This document shows, piece by piece, positions 44,455-53,538 of a DNA stretch of 64,000 bases. The position numbers and the translations under genes were made by a program. The first letter of the stretch is position 1, and each line of letters begins with the position of its first letter. The notes beneath the pieces are model-generated. The model saw only the letters and a program-made list of their open reading frames with translations, was not told where the DNA came from and searched no databases. Source of the stretch: Auraticoccus monumenti (GTDB taxonomy: Bacteria > Actinomycetota > Actinomycetes > Propionibacteriales > Propionibacteriaceae). The DNA lies in contig NZ_LT629688.1 in assembly GCF_900101785.1 (NCBI RefSeq), positions 2,728,001 to 2,792,000 on the forward strand. The letters run 5' to 3'.

Positions 44455-47400
44455 GTGAGCACCGAGACCGCCAGCACGCCGGCCGGACCCAGCGCGACGC
44501 CCGCCGACCCCGACCCCACCGACCTCAAGCAGGACCGGATCGCCGAGCTGGCCCGCCGTGGCGCCGAGCTGGCCGGGGCCATGGGCCAGGACCAGGGCCG
44601 GGCCGAGGAGTTCCTGCAGCACTACTTCCGCCACGTCGACGCCGACGAGGTGCTGCTGCAGCGCGACCCCGACGACGTCTTCGGCCTCGTCGTCGACCAC
44701 TTCCGGCTGGCCAGCACCCGCACCGGCGCCGACCCCGTGGTCCGGGCCGGCACTCCCACCCGCGCGGACGGTGGCTGGGCCGCGCCGGAGGGAGCCTCGG
44801 TGCTGCAGCTGGTCAACCTCGACCGGCCCTTCCTGGTCGACTCGGTCACCATGGAGATCGCCCGCCAGGGCTGGGTGATCCGCGAGCTCTTCCACCCCCA
44901 GTTCTGGGTGGTGCGCGACGACCAGGGACGTCTGCAGTCGGTGCTGCACGCCCGCCAGGCCGCCGAGGACACCCGTTCGGTGGCCGAGTCCTGGATCCAC
45001 GTCGAGGTGGTCCCGGCCGGGTCCCGGCCGGTGCGGGAGGAGGACCTGCAGCAGCTGGTCGAGGGGCTGACCCAGGTGCTGGAGGACGTCCGGGTCGTGG
45101 TGGAGGACTTCGGCGCCATGCGCGAGCGCGTGCTGGCCGCCTGCGAGGACCTCGCCGACCGCGAGATGCCCGTCACCGAGGAGGAGCGCACCTCCGCGAT
45201 CGACCTGCTGCGCTGGCTGGCCGAGGGCCACTTCACCTTCCTCGGCTACCGCGACTACGAGCTGGTGGTCGGGGACGCCGTCCGCCGCTACGAGCCGGTC
45301 CCCGGCACCGGGCTGGGCATCCTGCGCGACGACACCGACGTGCCCGGGCGCTTCCACGCCAACCCGCCCACGGCCGAGCGCCCGATGCTGGTGGTGGTCA
45401 CCAAGGACAACCTCCGCTCCCGGGTGCACCGGCCGGCCTACCTGGACTACGTCGGCGTCCGCCTCTTCGACGCCACCGGCCGGGTGGTGGGGGAGCGGCG
45501 CTTCCTCGGCCTCTTCGCCCACTCCGCCTACACCGAGCCGGTCACCCGGGTCCCGGTGCTGGCCAGCAAGGCCGCCGAGGTGCTGGCCCGCACCGGCTAC
45601 GCCGCCGACAGCCACGGCGGCAAGTCGGTGATGCGGGTGCTGAGCAGCTACCCCCGCGACGAGATGTTCCAGACCAACGTGCCCGAGCTGGCACCGATCG
45701 TGGAGGAGATCGCCCGGCTCCGCGAGCGCCGCCAGGTCCGGGTGTTCGCCCGCCGCGACCCCTACGGCCGCTACCTGTCCTGCCTGGTCTACTTCCCGCG
45801 CGACCGCTACACCACCGAGGTCCGGCTGCGGATCGAGTCGGTGCTGCAGCGGGCGCTGGGGGCGGAGTCCGTGGAGTACCAGGCCCAGGTCAGCGAGTCG
45901 GTGCTGGCCCGGCTGCACCTGGTGGCCCGGATGCCGGCCGGTCGCCGGCTGGGGGCCTACGACGTCCCGGCGCTGGAGCGCGAGCTCACCGACGCCACCC
46001 GCTCCTGGAACGACCTGCTCCGCGACCAGCTGGCCCAGCACCCCGACCTGCCGCCCGTGCCGGAGCTGGAGCGGATCTTCCCCGAGGGCTACAAGGAGGA
46101 CTACGAACCGCGCCAGGGCGTGCTCGACCTCGCCGCGCTGCTCGCCCTCGACGACGCCCCCGACGAGGCCGACGCCGACGCCCCCACCCGCTCGATGGCC
46201 CAGGCGATCTACGTCCCCGACGCCGAGGACGACCCGGCCGACCTCCGGCTCAAGGTGTTCCGCACCACCCCGATGCCGCTCTCGCAGGTCCTGCCGCACC
46301 TGAGCGCCTTCGGCATCGACGTCCTCGACGAGCGCCCCTACGAGCTCCGGCTGCCCGGCGGCCGCCGCGCCTACGTGCTGGACTTCGGGCTGCGGGTCCC
46401 CGGCGGGGTCGCCGCCCTGGACGAGCGCTGGCGGGCCCGGGACCGGGACCGGTTCACCGACGCCTTCGCCGCCGTGCACAGCGGGCGGATGGAGAGCGAC
46501 GCCCTCAACCGGCTGGTCCTCGCGGCCGGCCTCACCTGGCGGCAGGTGTCCTGGCTGCGGGCGGTCGCGCGCTACCTCCGCCAGGCCGGGATCAGCTTCA
46601 GCCAGACCTACATCAGCACCGCGCTGGTGGCCAACGTCGACCTGGCCCGGCTGCTGGTGCGGCTCTTCGAGGTCCGTTTCGCCCCCCGCGACGAGGCCTG
46701 CACCCCGCCGGACGAGTCCGCGGTGGAGTCGGTGCTGGACCGGATCCGGGCGGGCCTGGACGACGTGGCCAGCCTCGACCAGGACCGCATCCTGCGCGCC
46801 TTCCTGGCCGTGGTGATGGCCATGGTGCGGACCAACGCCTTCCAGCCCGGACGCGCCGCACTGGCCTTCAAGCTGCTGCCGACCCGGTTGCCGGACCTGC
46901 CGGCCCCGCGCCCGGCCTTCGAGATCTTCGTCTGCTCCCCGCGGGTCGAGGGCGTCCACCTGCGCTTCGGCGCGGTGGCGCGCGGTGGTCTGCGCTGGTC
47001 CGACCGCCCGGAGGACTTCCGCACCGAGGTGCTCGGCCTGGTCAAGGCCCAGATGGTGAAGAACACCGTCATCGTCCCGGTCGGGGCCAAGGGCGGCTTC
47101 TACTGCAGGCAGCTGCCCGACCCCGGGGACCGCCAGGCCTGGCTGGCCGAGGGACAGGCCTGCTACCGGCTGTTCATCTCCAGCCTGCTCGACGTCACCG
47201 ACAACATCGTCGTCGGGGAGGTGGTGCCCCCGCAGCGGGTGGTGCGCCACGACCCGGACGACCCCTACCTGGTGGTCGCCGCCGACAAGGGCACCGCCAC
47301 CTTCTCCGACCTGGCCAACGCCATCTCGCTGGAGCGCGGGTTCTGGCTGGGGGACGCCTTCGCCTCCGGCGGCTCGGTGGGCTACGACCACAAGGGGATG

Positions 47401-49392
47401 GGCATCACCGCCCGCGGGGCCTGGGAGTCGGTCCGCCGGCACTTCCGCGAGATGGGGGTGGACTGCCAGCGCGAGGACGTCACCGTCGTCGGCGTGGGCG
47501 ACATGTCCGGTGACGTCTTCGGCAACGGGATGCTGCTCAGCGAGCACATCCGGCTGGTGGCCGCCTTCGACCACCGCCACGTCTTCCTCGACCCCGACCC
47601 CGACGCGGCCACCTCCTTCGCCGAGCGGCGCCGGCTCTTCGGGCTGCCCCGCTCCAGCTGGGCCGACTACGACCCCTCGCTGCTCTCCGAGGGCGGCGGG
47701 GTGTTCCCCCGCACCGCGAAGTCGATCCCGGTGCACCCGCGGGTCAGGGAGCGGCTCGGGCTGGACGAGGGCGTCACCGCGCTGGCCCCTCACGACCTGC
47801 TCTCGGCGATCCTGCGCGCCCCGGTGGACCTGCTCTGGAACGGCGGCATCGGCACCTACGTCAAGGCCGCCGCCGAGACCTCCGCCGAGGTGGGGGACAA
47901 GGCCAACGACGCCATCCGCGTGGACGGCGCCCAGCTGCGTGCCCGCTGCGTCGGCGAGGGCGGCAACCTCGGTCTGACCCAGCGCGGCCGGATCGAGTAC
48001 GCCGCGGGCGGGGGCCGGATCAACACCGACTTCATCGACAACTCCGCCGGGGTGGACACCTCCGACCACGAGGTGAACATCAAGATCCTGCTGGCCGGGG
48101 AGATCGCCGCCGGGAGGCTGGCGCCGGAGGAGCGGGAGCCGCTGCTGGCCTCGATGACCGACGACGTCGCCGCCCTGGTGCTGGAGCACAACTACGACCA
48201 GAACCTGGCCCTGGCCAACGGCCTGCAGCAGTCGACGTCGATGGCCCCGGTGCACGAGGCCTGGATGCAGCAGCTGACCCGGGTCGGCCTGCTGGACCGG
48301 ACCATCGAGAACCTGCCCGGCACCGAGGAGATGACCGCCCGGATCGCCGCCGGGCGCGGGCTGACCTCACCGGAGCTGGCCACCCTGCTCAGCTACACCA
48401 AGATCTGGCTGGAGGAGGAGATCCTCGCCACCGACCTGCCCGACGACCCGTTCCTGGCCGACCGGCTGGTGCAGTACTTCCCGCAGGCGCTGCGCGAGGG
48501 CCACCGCCAGGGGATGTCGGAGCACCGGCTGCACCGCGAGATCATCACCACGGTTGCGGTCAACCGGTTCGTGAACTCCGCCGGCATCACCGCGGTGCAC
48601 CGGCTGGGGGAGGACACCCAGGCCACCGCCCAGGACGTGATGCGGGCCCAGCTGGCCGCCCGCTCGATCGTCAGCGCCGGGCGCCACGAGGTGCGGCTGC
48701 GCCAGCTCGACCACGTGGTCGACGCCGGGCTGCAGACCCGGCTCCGGCTCGAGCTGCGGACGGTGGTGGAGCGCAGCACCCGCTGGGTGCTGTCCAACCG
48801 CCGCTCCCCGATCGACATCCAGGCCGTCATCGAGCAGTTCGCCGACGGCGTGGGCCGGATCAGCCAGGCGATGCCGCAGCTGCTCACCGGGCGGGAGGGG
48901 GCGCGGTTCGCCGACCGGCTGTCGGAGCTGGACGCCCTGGGCATCGGCGACGAGCTGGCCACCACCATCGCCGGGCTGCCCTTCCTTCAGGGGGCGCTGT
49001 CGGTCGTGCAGGCCGCCCAGCAGGCGGGCCAGGACCCGGTCGTCGTGGCGCGGGTGCACCACCAGCTCAGCGAGCTGCTGGGGCTGGACCGGCTGCAGCA
49101 GCGGGTGGCCGCGCTGCCCCGCACCGACCCGTGGGACGCCCTGGCCCGCAACGCGTTGCGTGACGAGCTGGGGGTGGTGCACACCCAGCTCACCTCCGAG
49201 GTGCTGCGCCACCTGCCCGACGAGGGCGGCGGGGACGAGGTGGCCGTGGCGCTGGAGCGGTGGGGGGCGGAGACGCCAGGGCTGGAGCCCACCACCCGGT
49301 CGCTGGCCGAGATCTGCGCCGAGGAGCCCACCCTGGCCCGGATGTCGGTGGGGCTGCGGATGGTCCGGACGCTGCTGGCCGCGCTGGGTTGA
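44455..49392 (+). CDS. gdh: NAD-specific glutamate dehydrogenase, large (180-kDa class)
   Basis: 1645 aa. It deaminates glutamate to 2-oxoglutarate with NAD. The first about 700 aa are the ACT-like regulatory N-terminal domains (VLQLVNLDRPFLVDSVTMEI). The catalytic part starts near 830: GAVARGGLRWSDRPEDFRTE, then VKAQMVKNTVIVPVGAKGGF (substrate Lys), and GVGDMSGDVFGNGML, the NAD loop. The C-terminal about 350 aa are helical. The GTG start at 44455 has GAGG 5-8 nt upstream; the frame is open much further upstream but only into the repeat region. With pruA it forms the route proline to 2-oxoglutarate. Its 3' end is 6 nt from the convergent NADK-like gene. Confidence 0.94.
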   Translation: MSTETASTPAGPSATPADPDPTDLKQDRIAELARRGAELAGAMGQDQGRAEEFLQHYFRHVDADEVLLQRDPDDVFGLVVDHFRLASTRTGADPVVRAGTPTRADGGWAAPEGASVLQLVNLDRPFLVDSVTMEIARQGWVIRELFHPQFWVVRDDQGRLQSVLHARQAAEDTRSVAESWIHVEVVPAGSRPVREEDLQQLVEGLTQVLEDVRVVVEDFGAMRERVLAACEDLADREMPVTEEERTSAIDLLRWLAEGHFTFLGYRDYELVVGDAVRRYEPVPGTGLGILRDDTDVPGRFHANPPTAERPMLVVVTKDNLRSRVHRPAYLDYVGVRLFDATGRVVGERRFLGLFAHSAYTEPVTRVPVLASKAAEVLARTGYAADSHGGKSVMRVLSSYPRDEMFQTNVPELAPIVEEIARLRERRQVRVFARRDPYGRYLSCLVYFPRDRYTTEVRLRIESVLQRALGAESVEYQAQVSESVLARLHLVARMPAGRRLGAYDVPALERELTDATRSWNDLLRDQLAQHPDLPPVPELERIFPEGYKEDYEPRQGVLDLAALLALDDAPDEADADAPTRSMAQAIYVPDAEDDPADLRLKVFRTTPMPLSQVLPHLSAFGIDVLDERPYELRLPGGRRAYVLDFGLRVPGGVAALDERWRARDRDRFTDAFAAVHSGRMESDALNRLVLAAGLTWRQVSWLRAVARYLRQAGISFSQTYISTALVANVDLARLLVRLFEVRFAPRDEACTPPDESAVESVLDRIRAGLDDVASLDQDRILRAFLAVVMAMVRTNAFQPGRAALAFKLLPTRLPDLPAPRPAFEIFVCSPRVEGVHLRFGAVARGGLRWSDRPEDFRTEVLGLVKAQMVKNTVIVPVGAKGGFYCRQLPDPGDRQAWLAEGQACYRLFISSLLDVTDNIVVGEVVPPQRVVRHDPDDPYLVVAADKGTATFSDLANAISLERGFWLGDAFASGGSVGYDHKGMGITARGAWESVRRHFREMGVDCQREDVTVVGVGDMSGDVFGNGMLLSEHIRLVAAFDHRHVFLDPDPDAATSFAERRRLFGLPRSSWADYDPSLLSEGGGVFPRTAKSIPVHPRVRERLGLDEGVTALAPHDLLSAILRAPVDLLWNGGIGTYVKAAAETSAEVGDKANDAIRVDGAQLRARCVGEGGNLGLTQRGRIEYAAGGGRINTDFIDNSAGVDTSDHEVNIKILLAGEIAAGRLAPEEREPLLASMTDDVAALVLEHNYDQNLALANGLQQSTSMAPVHEAWMQQLTRVGLLDRTIENLPGTEEMTARIAAGRGLTSPELATLLSYTKIWLEEEILATDLPDDPFLADRLVQYFPQALREGHRQGMSEHRLHREIITTVAVNRFVNSAGITAVHRLGEDTQATAQDVMRAQLAARSIVSAGRHEVRLRQLDHVVDAGLQTRLRLELRTVVERSTRWVLSNRRSPIDIQAVIEQFADGVGRISQAMPQLLTGREGARFADRLSELDALGIGDELATTIAGLPFLQGALSVVQAAQQAGQDPVVVARVHHQLSELLGLDRLQQRVAALPRTDPWDALARNALRDELGVVHTQLTSEVLRHLPDEGGGDEVAVALERWGAETPGLEPTTRSLAEICAEEPTLARMSVGLRMVRTLLAALG

Positions 49393-49398
49393 GGGCGC

Positions 49399-50277
49399 TC
49401 AGCCCACCAGCCGCAGCCGGCGGGGGGAGACCGCGACGCTGACCTGCTGGCCCCAGGTCAGCTCGAGGTGGTCGTCCTCGATCCCGTCGCCGAAGCAGAC
49501 CAGCCGCTCGGACTCCACCCGCAGCACCAGCTCCCCCCGCCCCAGCAGGCCCTCGGTGGCGGTGGTGCCGGTGACCGGGGAGGGCCAGGCCTCACGGACG
49601 AACCAGGCCAGCGCGGTGCTGCTCGGGTCGGGCAGGGCCAGCGGGCTGTGCCGTTCCAGCCAGAGCGAGCGGCACCACCCGGTGGCCCCGGTGCCGGTGG
49701 CCACCACCACCCCCGAGGACGCCTGCTGCTCCCCGTCGTGTCCCGGCGCGGTGATCCGGTAGCGGGCGGTCTGGTGGCTGGGGTGGCCGAGGAAGACCTC
49801 GTTCAGCGCGTGCAGCTCCTGGCCGCCGTCGGTGCGGGCCACCACCATGCTGAGCTCGGTCACCTGGTCGCGGGCGTGCAGCAGCTCCGCGGTCGCCGCC
49901 GGCCGGTGGCGGACCAGCACCCCGGGGTTGCGTCCCGGCCACGGGTCGATCCCCAGCACCGGCTGGTCGCGGAGGTACTTGGCCACGTTGGCCACCAGCC
50001 CGTCCTGCCCGACCACCACCGCCACGTCGTCGGGGGCGAAGAGGAACCGGGCCAGGTCGCCCCGCTCCACCCGGCCCTGGCGCCAGTCCGGCGGCACCGC
50101 GGCGGTGACGGCCTGCAGGGCCGCCTGCTGCTGCTGGTGGCGCTCCTCGACCTCGGTCAGGGTGCGGCCGCGGGTGCGGAGGAAGAACTCGGCCTGCCCG
50201 CGGGTGGCGTGGCGGGCCAGCAGCTCCTCCAGCTCGGTCCGCCGGTGCACCACGACGACCCGCGGCGGGAGGCTCAT
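49399..50277 (-). CDS. NAD-kinase-like protein
   Basis: 292 aa. Shows NAD-kinase fold motifs in order: [16 protein letters not shown] in place of the usual GGDGT loop, a central NEVFLGHPS for the NE motif, and [17 protein letters not shown] for the glycine-rich GTPTGSTAY-like motif. The GGDGT Gly/Thr changes make catalytic activity uncertain, so it may bind NAD(P) rather than make NADP. Its ATG overlaps the stop of the SPFH gene (ATGA); the pair is divergent from the NrtR-type Nudix regulator, which points to NAD or ADP-ribose metabolism. Confidence 0.7.
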   Translation of the reverse strand: MSLPPRVVVVHRRTELEELLARHATRGQAEFFLRTRGRTLTEVEERHQQQQAALQAVTAAVPPDWRQGRVERGDLARFLFAPDDVAVVVGQDGLVANVAKYLRDQPVLGIDPWPGRNPGVLVRHRPAATAELLHARDQVTELSMVVARTDGGQELHALNEVFLGHPSHQTARYRITAPGHDGEQQASSGVVVATGTGATGWCRSLWLERHSPLALPDPSSTALAWFVREAWPSPVTGTTATEGLLGRGELVLRVESERLVCFGDGIEDDHLELTWGQQVSVAVSPRRLRLVG

Positions 50278-51239
50278 GCCGACCGCCCGGCGAGCCGGGC
50301 CAGCACCGGGCTGAGCAGCTCCGGGGTCAGCACCAGGTGCTCCACGGCCGGCAGGTGCTCGGCCACCTCCTGGGCGGTGAGGGCCCAGAGCACCTCGGCC
50401 GGGACATCGGCGTAGGCGCCCAGCCGCGCGGTCTGGGCCTCGGCCTCGGCCTGGCCCAGCGCGCGGGTGCGCTCGGCCTCGGCGGCCACCCGGACCTGCT
50501 GGGCCGCCGCCTGCTCCTCGGCCTCCCGGCGGGCGTTGGCGCCCCGCTGGGCCACCAGCTCCGCCTCCTGGCGCGACAGCTCGATCCGGCTGGTCAGCTC
50601 GTTCTCGGAGATGGTGCGCTCCCGCTCCACGGCCAGGGCCCGGCGCTCGTAGCCGGCGCGGTCGGCCTCGGTCTGGATCCGCTCCCGGGTGGGGGTCTCC
50701 AGCGCCCGCTCCACCTCCGGCTGCGGGCGGACCGCGACCACCCGCACGCCGAGCACCTCGATCCCGGTCTCGCCGAGCCTGCTGTCCCCGGCCAGGGCGG
50801 CGGCCCCGGTGCTGCGGATCTGCTCGATGCCCTCGCTCAGGGCCCGGGCCAGCGGCATCCGCGCCACCAGGTCCAGCACGTGCTGCTGCATGGTCCCCAC
50901 CAGCAGCGAGGCGATCTGGTCCAGCGGAGAGCCCTGCCAGCGACCCGTCCCCGGGTCCAGGGAGAAGTCCAGCCGGAGCGCGGCCCGGTCCGGCTCGGCC
51001 ACCCGGTAGCTCAGCGAGGCCTGCACGGTGACGTCCTGGAAGTCGGCGGTGAGCGCGTGGAAGAGCAGCGGCAGCTCCCGGTCGTCCACGGGCACCTCCG
51101 AGAGCACCGCGTGCAGGGGGCGGAACCAGAAGGACGTGCCGGTGCCGCTGTGGCGCAGCTGCCCCCGGTCCAGGTGGAGCACGTGCATCGTGGCGCTGCT
51201 GCGCAGGTGGCTCACGATCGGGTAGCGGCTGATGTCGGC
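50274..51239 (-). CDS. SPFH/band-7 domain protein
   Basis: 321 aa. The first about 190 aa are a prohibitin/stomatin-like domain without an obvious membrane anchor, and residues about 195-275 are a charged Glu/Ala/Arg coiled coil ([20 protein letters not shown]). GTG 51239 is preferred over ATG 51272: GAGGAGG lies 5 nt before the GTG, while ATG 51272 sits inside the operator. SPFH proteins scaffold membrane microdomains; here the partner is probably the co-translated NAD-kinase-like protein. Expression is likely controlled by the adjacent Nudix regulator. Confidence 0.8.
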   Translation of the reverse strand, partial: ADISRYPIVSHLRSSATMHVLHLDRGQLRHSGTGTSFWFRPLHAVLSEVPVDDRELPLLFHALTADFQDVTVQASLSYRVAEPDRAALRLDFSLDPGTGRWQGSPLDQIASLLVGTMQQHVLDLVARMPLARALSEGIEQIRSTGAAALAGDSRLGETGIEVLGVRVVAVRPQPEVERALETPTRERIQTEADRAGYERRALAVERERTISENELTSRIELSRQEAELVAQRGANARREAEEQAAAQQVRVAAEAERTRALGQAEAEAQTARLGAYADVPAEVLWALTAQEVAEHLPAVEHLVLTPELLSPVLARLAGRSA

Positions 51240-51262
51240 CACGGGGTCCTCCTCGGTTGTTG

Positions 51263-51277
51263 TCGTCAACATGACGA
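51263..51277. promoter_or_regulatory. palindromic operator O1 in the SPFH-nrtR gap
   Basis: TCGTCAACATGACGA: perfect 6-bp arms TCGTCA/TGACGA around ACA. It is nearest to the SPFH gene, 24 nt before its GTG start. It shares its core with O2, 34 bp away centre to centre (about three helical turns), so one dimeric regulator could bind both on the same face. Confidence 0.75.
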
Positions 51278-51295
51278 TAAACCGGACGGCTACTA

Positions 51296-51312
51296 CTCGT
51301 CAACTTGACGAG
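51296..51312. promoter_or_regulatory. palindromic operator O2 in the SPFH-nrtR gap
   Basis: CTCGTCAACTTGACGAG: perfect 7-bp arms around ACT. It lies just upstream of TAGGGT (51320-51325), the putative -10 of the Nudix regulator gene, so binding would block that promoter and give autoregulation. Confidence 0.78.
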
Positions 51313-51331
51313 AAGCGGTTAGGGTGGGTCC

Positions 51332-52042
51332 GTGACCGCCCGACCGAACGCCGCCCTGACCGTCGACCTGGTGGTGCTGACCGTCCGTGCCGACGAGCTG
51401 CAGGTGCTGCTGGTGCGGCGGGGCATCCCGCCCTTCGAGGGCGCCTGGGCGCTGCCCGGGGGCTTCGTCGGCGCCGAGGAGACCCTGCTGGCCGCCGCCG
51501 GTCGCGAGCTGGAGGAGGAGACCGGGTTCGGCCCCGAGCAGGTGCACGTCGAGCAGGTCGGCACCTACGGCGACCCCGGGCGCGACCCGCGCGGTCGGGT
51601 GGTCACCGTCGTCCACCTGGCGCTGCTGCCCGACCCGGGGGTCCCGCGCGCCGGCACCGACGCGGCGGAGGCCGACTGGCGCCCGGTGCGCGGGGTCGAG
51701 TCCGGTGCCGTGCCGCTGGCCTTCGACCACGCGCGGCTGCTGGCCGACGCCCTGGAGCGGGCGCGGGCCAAGCTGGAGTACTCCCCGCTGGCCACGGCCT
51801 TCTGCCCGCCGGAGTTCACCGTGGCCGACCTGCGCCGGGTCTACGAGACGGTCTGGGGGGTGCCGCTGGACCCGCGCAACTTCCACCGCAAGGTGACCGC
51901 GGCGCCGGGGTTCGTGGAGGCGACCGGGCGGACCCGCACCGAGCGCGGACGTCCCGCCCAGCTGTTCCGCCGCGGGGACGCCCGGGTGCTGCACCCGCCG
52001 CTGGTGCGGGAACGGCCCGCGGCCGGCGGCGACGGGGGATGA
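51332..52042 (+). CDS. NrtR-type Nudix-winged helix transcriptional regulator
   Basis: 236 aa. The N-terminal Nudix domain has a full Nudix box: GGFVGAEET then RELEEETGF. The C-terminal 80 aa are the winged helix of NrtR-like regulators (LDPRNFHRKVTAAPGFVEAT, then GRPAQLFRRG). NrtR proteins repress NAD salvage genes and respond to ADP-ribose; because the Nudix box is intact here, hydrolase activity is possible. It is divergent from the SPFH/NAD-kinase-like pair and has two operators in between. GTG 51332, TAGGGT 6 nt upstream, likely leaderless. Confidence 0.85.
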   Translation: MTARPNAALTVDLVVLTVRADELQVLLVRRGIPPFEGAWALPGGFVGAEETLLAAAGRELEEETGFGPEQVHVEQVGTYGDPGRDPRGRVVTVVHLALLPDPGVPRAGTDAAEADWRPVRGVESGAVPLAFDHARLLADALERARAKLEYSPLATAFCPPEFTVADLRRVYETVWGVPLDPRNFHRKVTAAPGFVEATGRTRTERGRPAQLFRRGDARVLHPPLVRERPAAGGDGG

Positions 52043-52049
52043 TGTCGGC

Positions 52050-52919
52050 GTGATCATCGACCTGCACACCCACTCCTCGGTCTCCGACGGCACCGACCGC
52101 CCGGCCGAGCTGGTGGCCAAGGCGGCCCGGGAGGGCATCGACGTGATCGCCCTGACCGACCACGACACCTTCGACGGGCTGGCCGAAGCGGGGCGCGCGG
52201 CGGTCGAGCACGGGGTGGAGCTGCTGGGCGGGCTGGAGATGTCGACCCAGCGGCGCGGGCACAGCGTGCACCTGCTCGGCTACGGCGGACGCCAGGACGA
52301 CCCGGCGCTGGTGGCCGAGCTGGCCCGGGTGCGGGCCGGTCGGGAGGACCGGCTGACCCCGGTGCTGGCCCGGCTGGCCGCGCTCGGGATGACGCTGAGC
52401 GAGGAGCAGGTGCGCCACCACGTCGGTGCCAGCCCCTCGGTCGGACGTCCGCACGTGGCCGACGCGATGGTCGCGGCCGGCTACGTGGCCGACCGGACGG
52501 AGGCCTTCGACCGCTTCCTGGCCGACGGGGGGCCGGCGCACGTGCCGCGCTACGCCACCGACTTGGTCGACGGCCTCCGGCTGCTCCGCGCCGCCGGTGC
52601 GGTCACCGTGGTGGCCCACCCCTGGGGGAGGGGCAAGGAGTGGCAGCTGCCCGAGGAGGTCTGGCCGGCGCTCGCCGCGGCCGGGCTGGACGGGGTGGAG
52701 GTCGACCACTTCGACCACGGCCCCGACCAGCGGCGGAGGCTGCGGGCGATCGCGGCGGACAACGACCTGCTGGTCACCGGTTCCAGCGACCACCACGGGA
52801 TGGGCAAGGTCGACCACGAGCTGGGCCGGGAGCGCACGGACCCCGAGGTCTACGCCGAGATCCGCCGCCGCCTGGACGAGCGCGCAGGGCGCGCCGCCCC
52901 CGGCTCTCCCGGCCGGTAG
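52050..52919 (+). CDS. PHP-domain phosphoesterase
   Basis: 289 aa. The metal-site motifs appear in order: DLHTHSSVSDGT, ALTDHDTFDG, LEMST, VVAHPWGRG, VDHFDHG and GSSDHHG. This set is typical of 5'-3' exonuclease/3',5'-nucleoside bisphosphate phosphatase-type enzymes (YciV/TrpH), acting on nucleotides or short RNA. The start GTG 52050 is 7 nt after the stop of the nrtR-type gene, so it is likely in the same operon and could process a nucleotide from NAD or RNA turnover. It is the last conserved gene before the accessory region. Confidence 0.87.
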   Translation: MIIDLHTHSSVSDGTDRPAELVAKAAREGIDVIALTDHDTFDGLAEAGRAAVEHGVELLGGLEMSTQRRGHSVHLLGYGGRQDDPALVAELARVRAGREDRLTPVLARLAALGMTLSEEQVRHHVGASPSVGRPHVADAMVAAGYVADRTEAFDRFLADGGPAHVPRYATDLVDGLRLLRAAGAVTVVAHPWGRGKEWQLPEEVWPALAAAGLDGVEVDHFDHGPDQRRRLRAIAADNDLLVTGSSDHHGMGKVDHELGRERTDPEVYAEIRRRLDERAGRAAPGSPGR

Positions 52920-53538
52920 GGCGCCAGCTGCGGGATCTGCGGGGAACCGTACGCCTCCGACGTCATTGACCACGACCCCGTGGGTGGAGTACTCGGACCT
53001 GGGGAAGAGGCTGATCGCCCGCGATCGACGAAGTGCCATCACCGGCCGATCTCGACGACACCCGCTGGAGCGGCTGCAGGCCGCCCGCGACGCCCCACAG
53101 GGCTGACCGGGGCGCGTCAGTGGGCATCAGCGAGGGCCTCGGTAACCTTCTTCAACGTGCTGGAGAGATCTTGTCTCATTGGTGGACCTGAGTCCCCAGG
53201 CCTGTCAGCGCGGAGTGGTCTGGGTTCCCGATTCCCTCTCGGGGCCGGAGTTGGCTGCCGGGACGGGGAACTCGAGGTCAATCGTCGGAGCGGGGTCTGG
53301 ATCCGGCGGTACGTACGTAGTCTCGCTCAGGCTGCCCAGTGACGATGGTTTTTGAGCGGTCCCGGCAGGTCGGCGACTCGCTGGCTCAGAACCGCCGCTC
53401 GAAAGTCGTGTGATCCACGCCACCTACTTTTCGATCAGGGGTTTCGAGCAGGCAAGTTGCCGGGCGCCAGTAGCGCGATGCCGCCGTGTGTCAGTAGGGG
53501 ATCCCTGACCGGGATGTAGTCGCGGTAGCGTCGAATTC
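52920..53538. other. 619-bp gap with possible endonuclease VII-like remnant
   Basis: From 52923 the plus strand reads ASCGICGEPYASDVIDHDPV, which resembles the Cys-x2-Cys ... DHD core of a recombination endonuclease VII-type HNH motif, but it soon loses similarity and has no start codon or partner residues. The rest of the gap shows shorter GC-poor stretches and no credible gene. A motif related to the island border repeat is seen on the minus strand near 53492-53508 (weak). This marks the left edge of the accessory region. Confidence 0.35.

Noticed and set aside
44401-48255. 1284-codon open frame on the minus strand opposite gdh
   Set aside because: High-GC shadow of a real gene: His/Gly/Val/Gln-rich composition, no known motifs; the plus-strand frame is clearly glutamate dehydrogenase.
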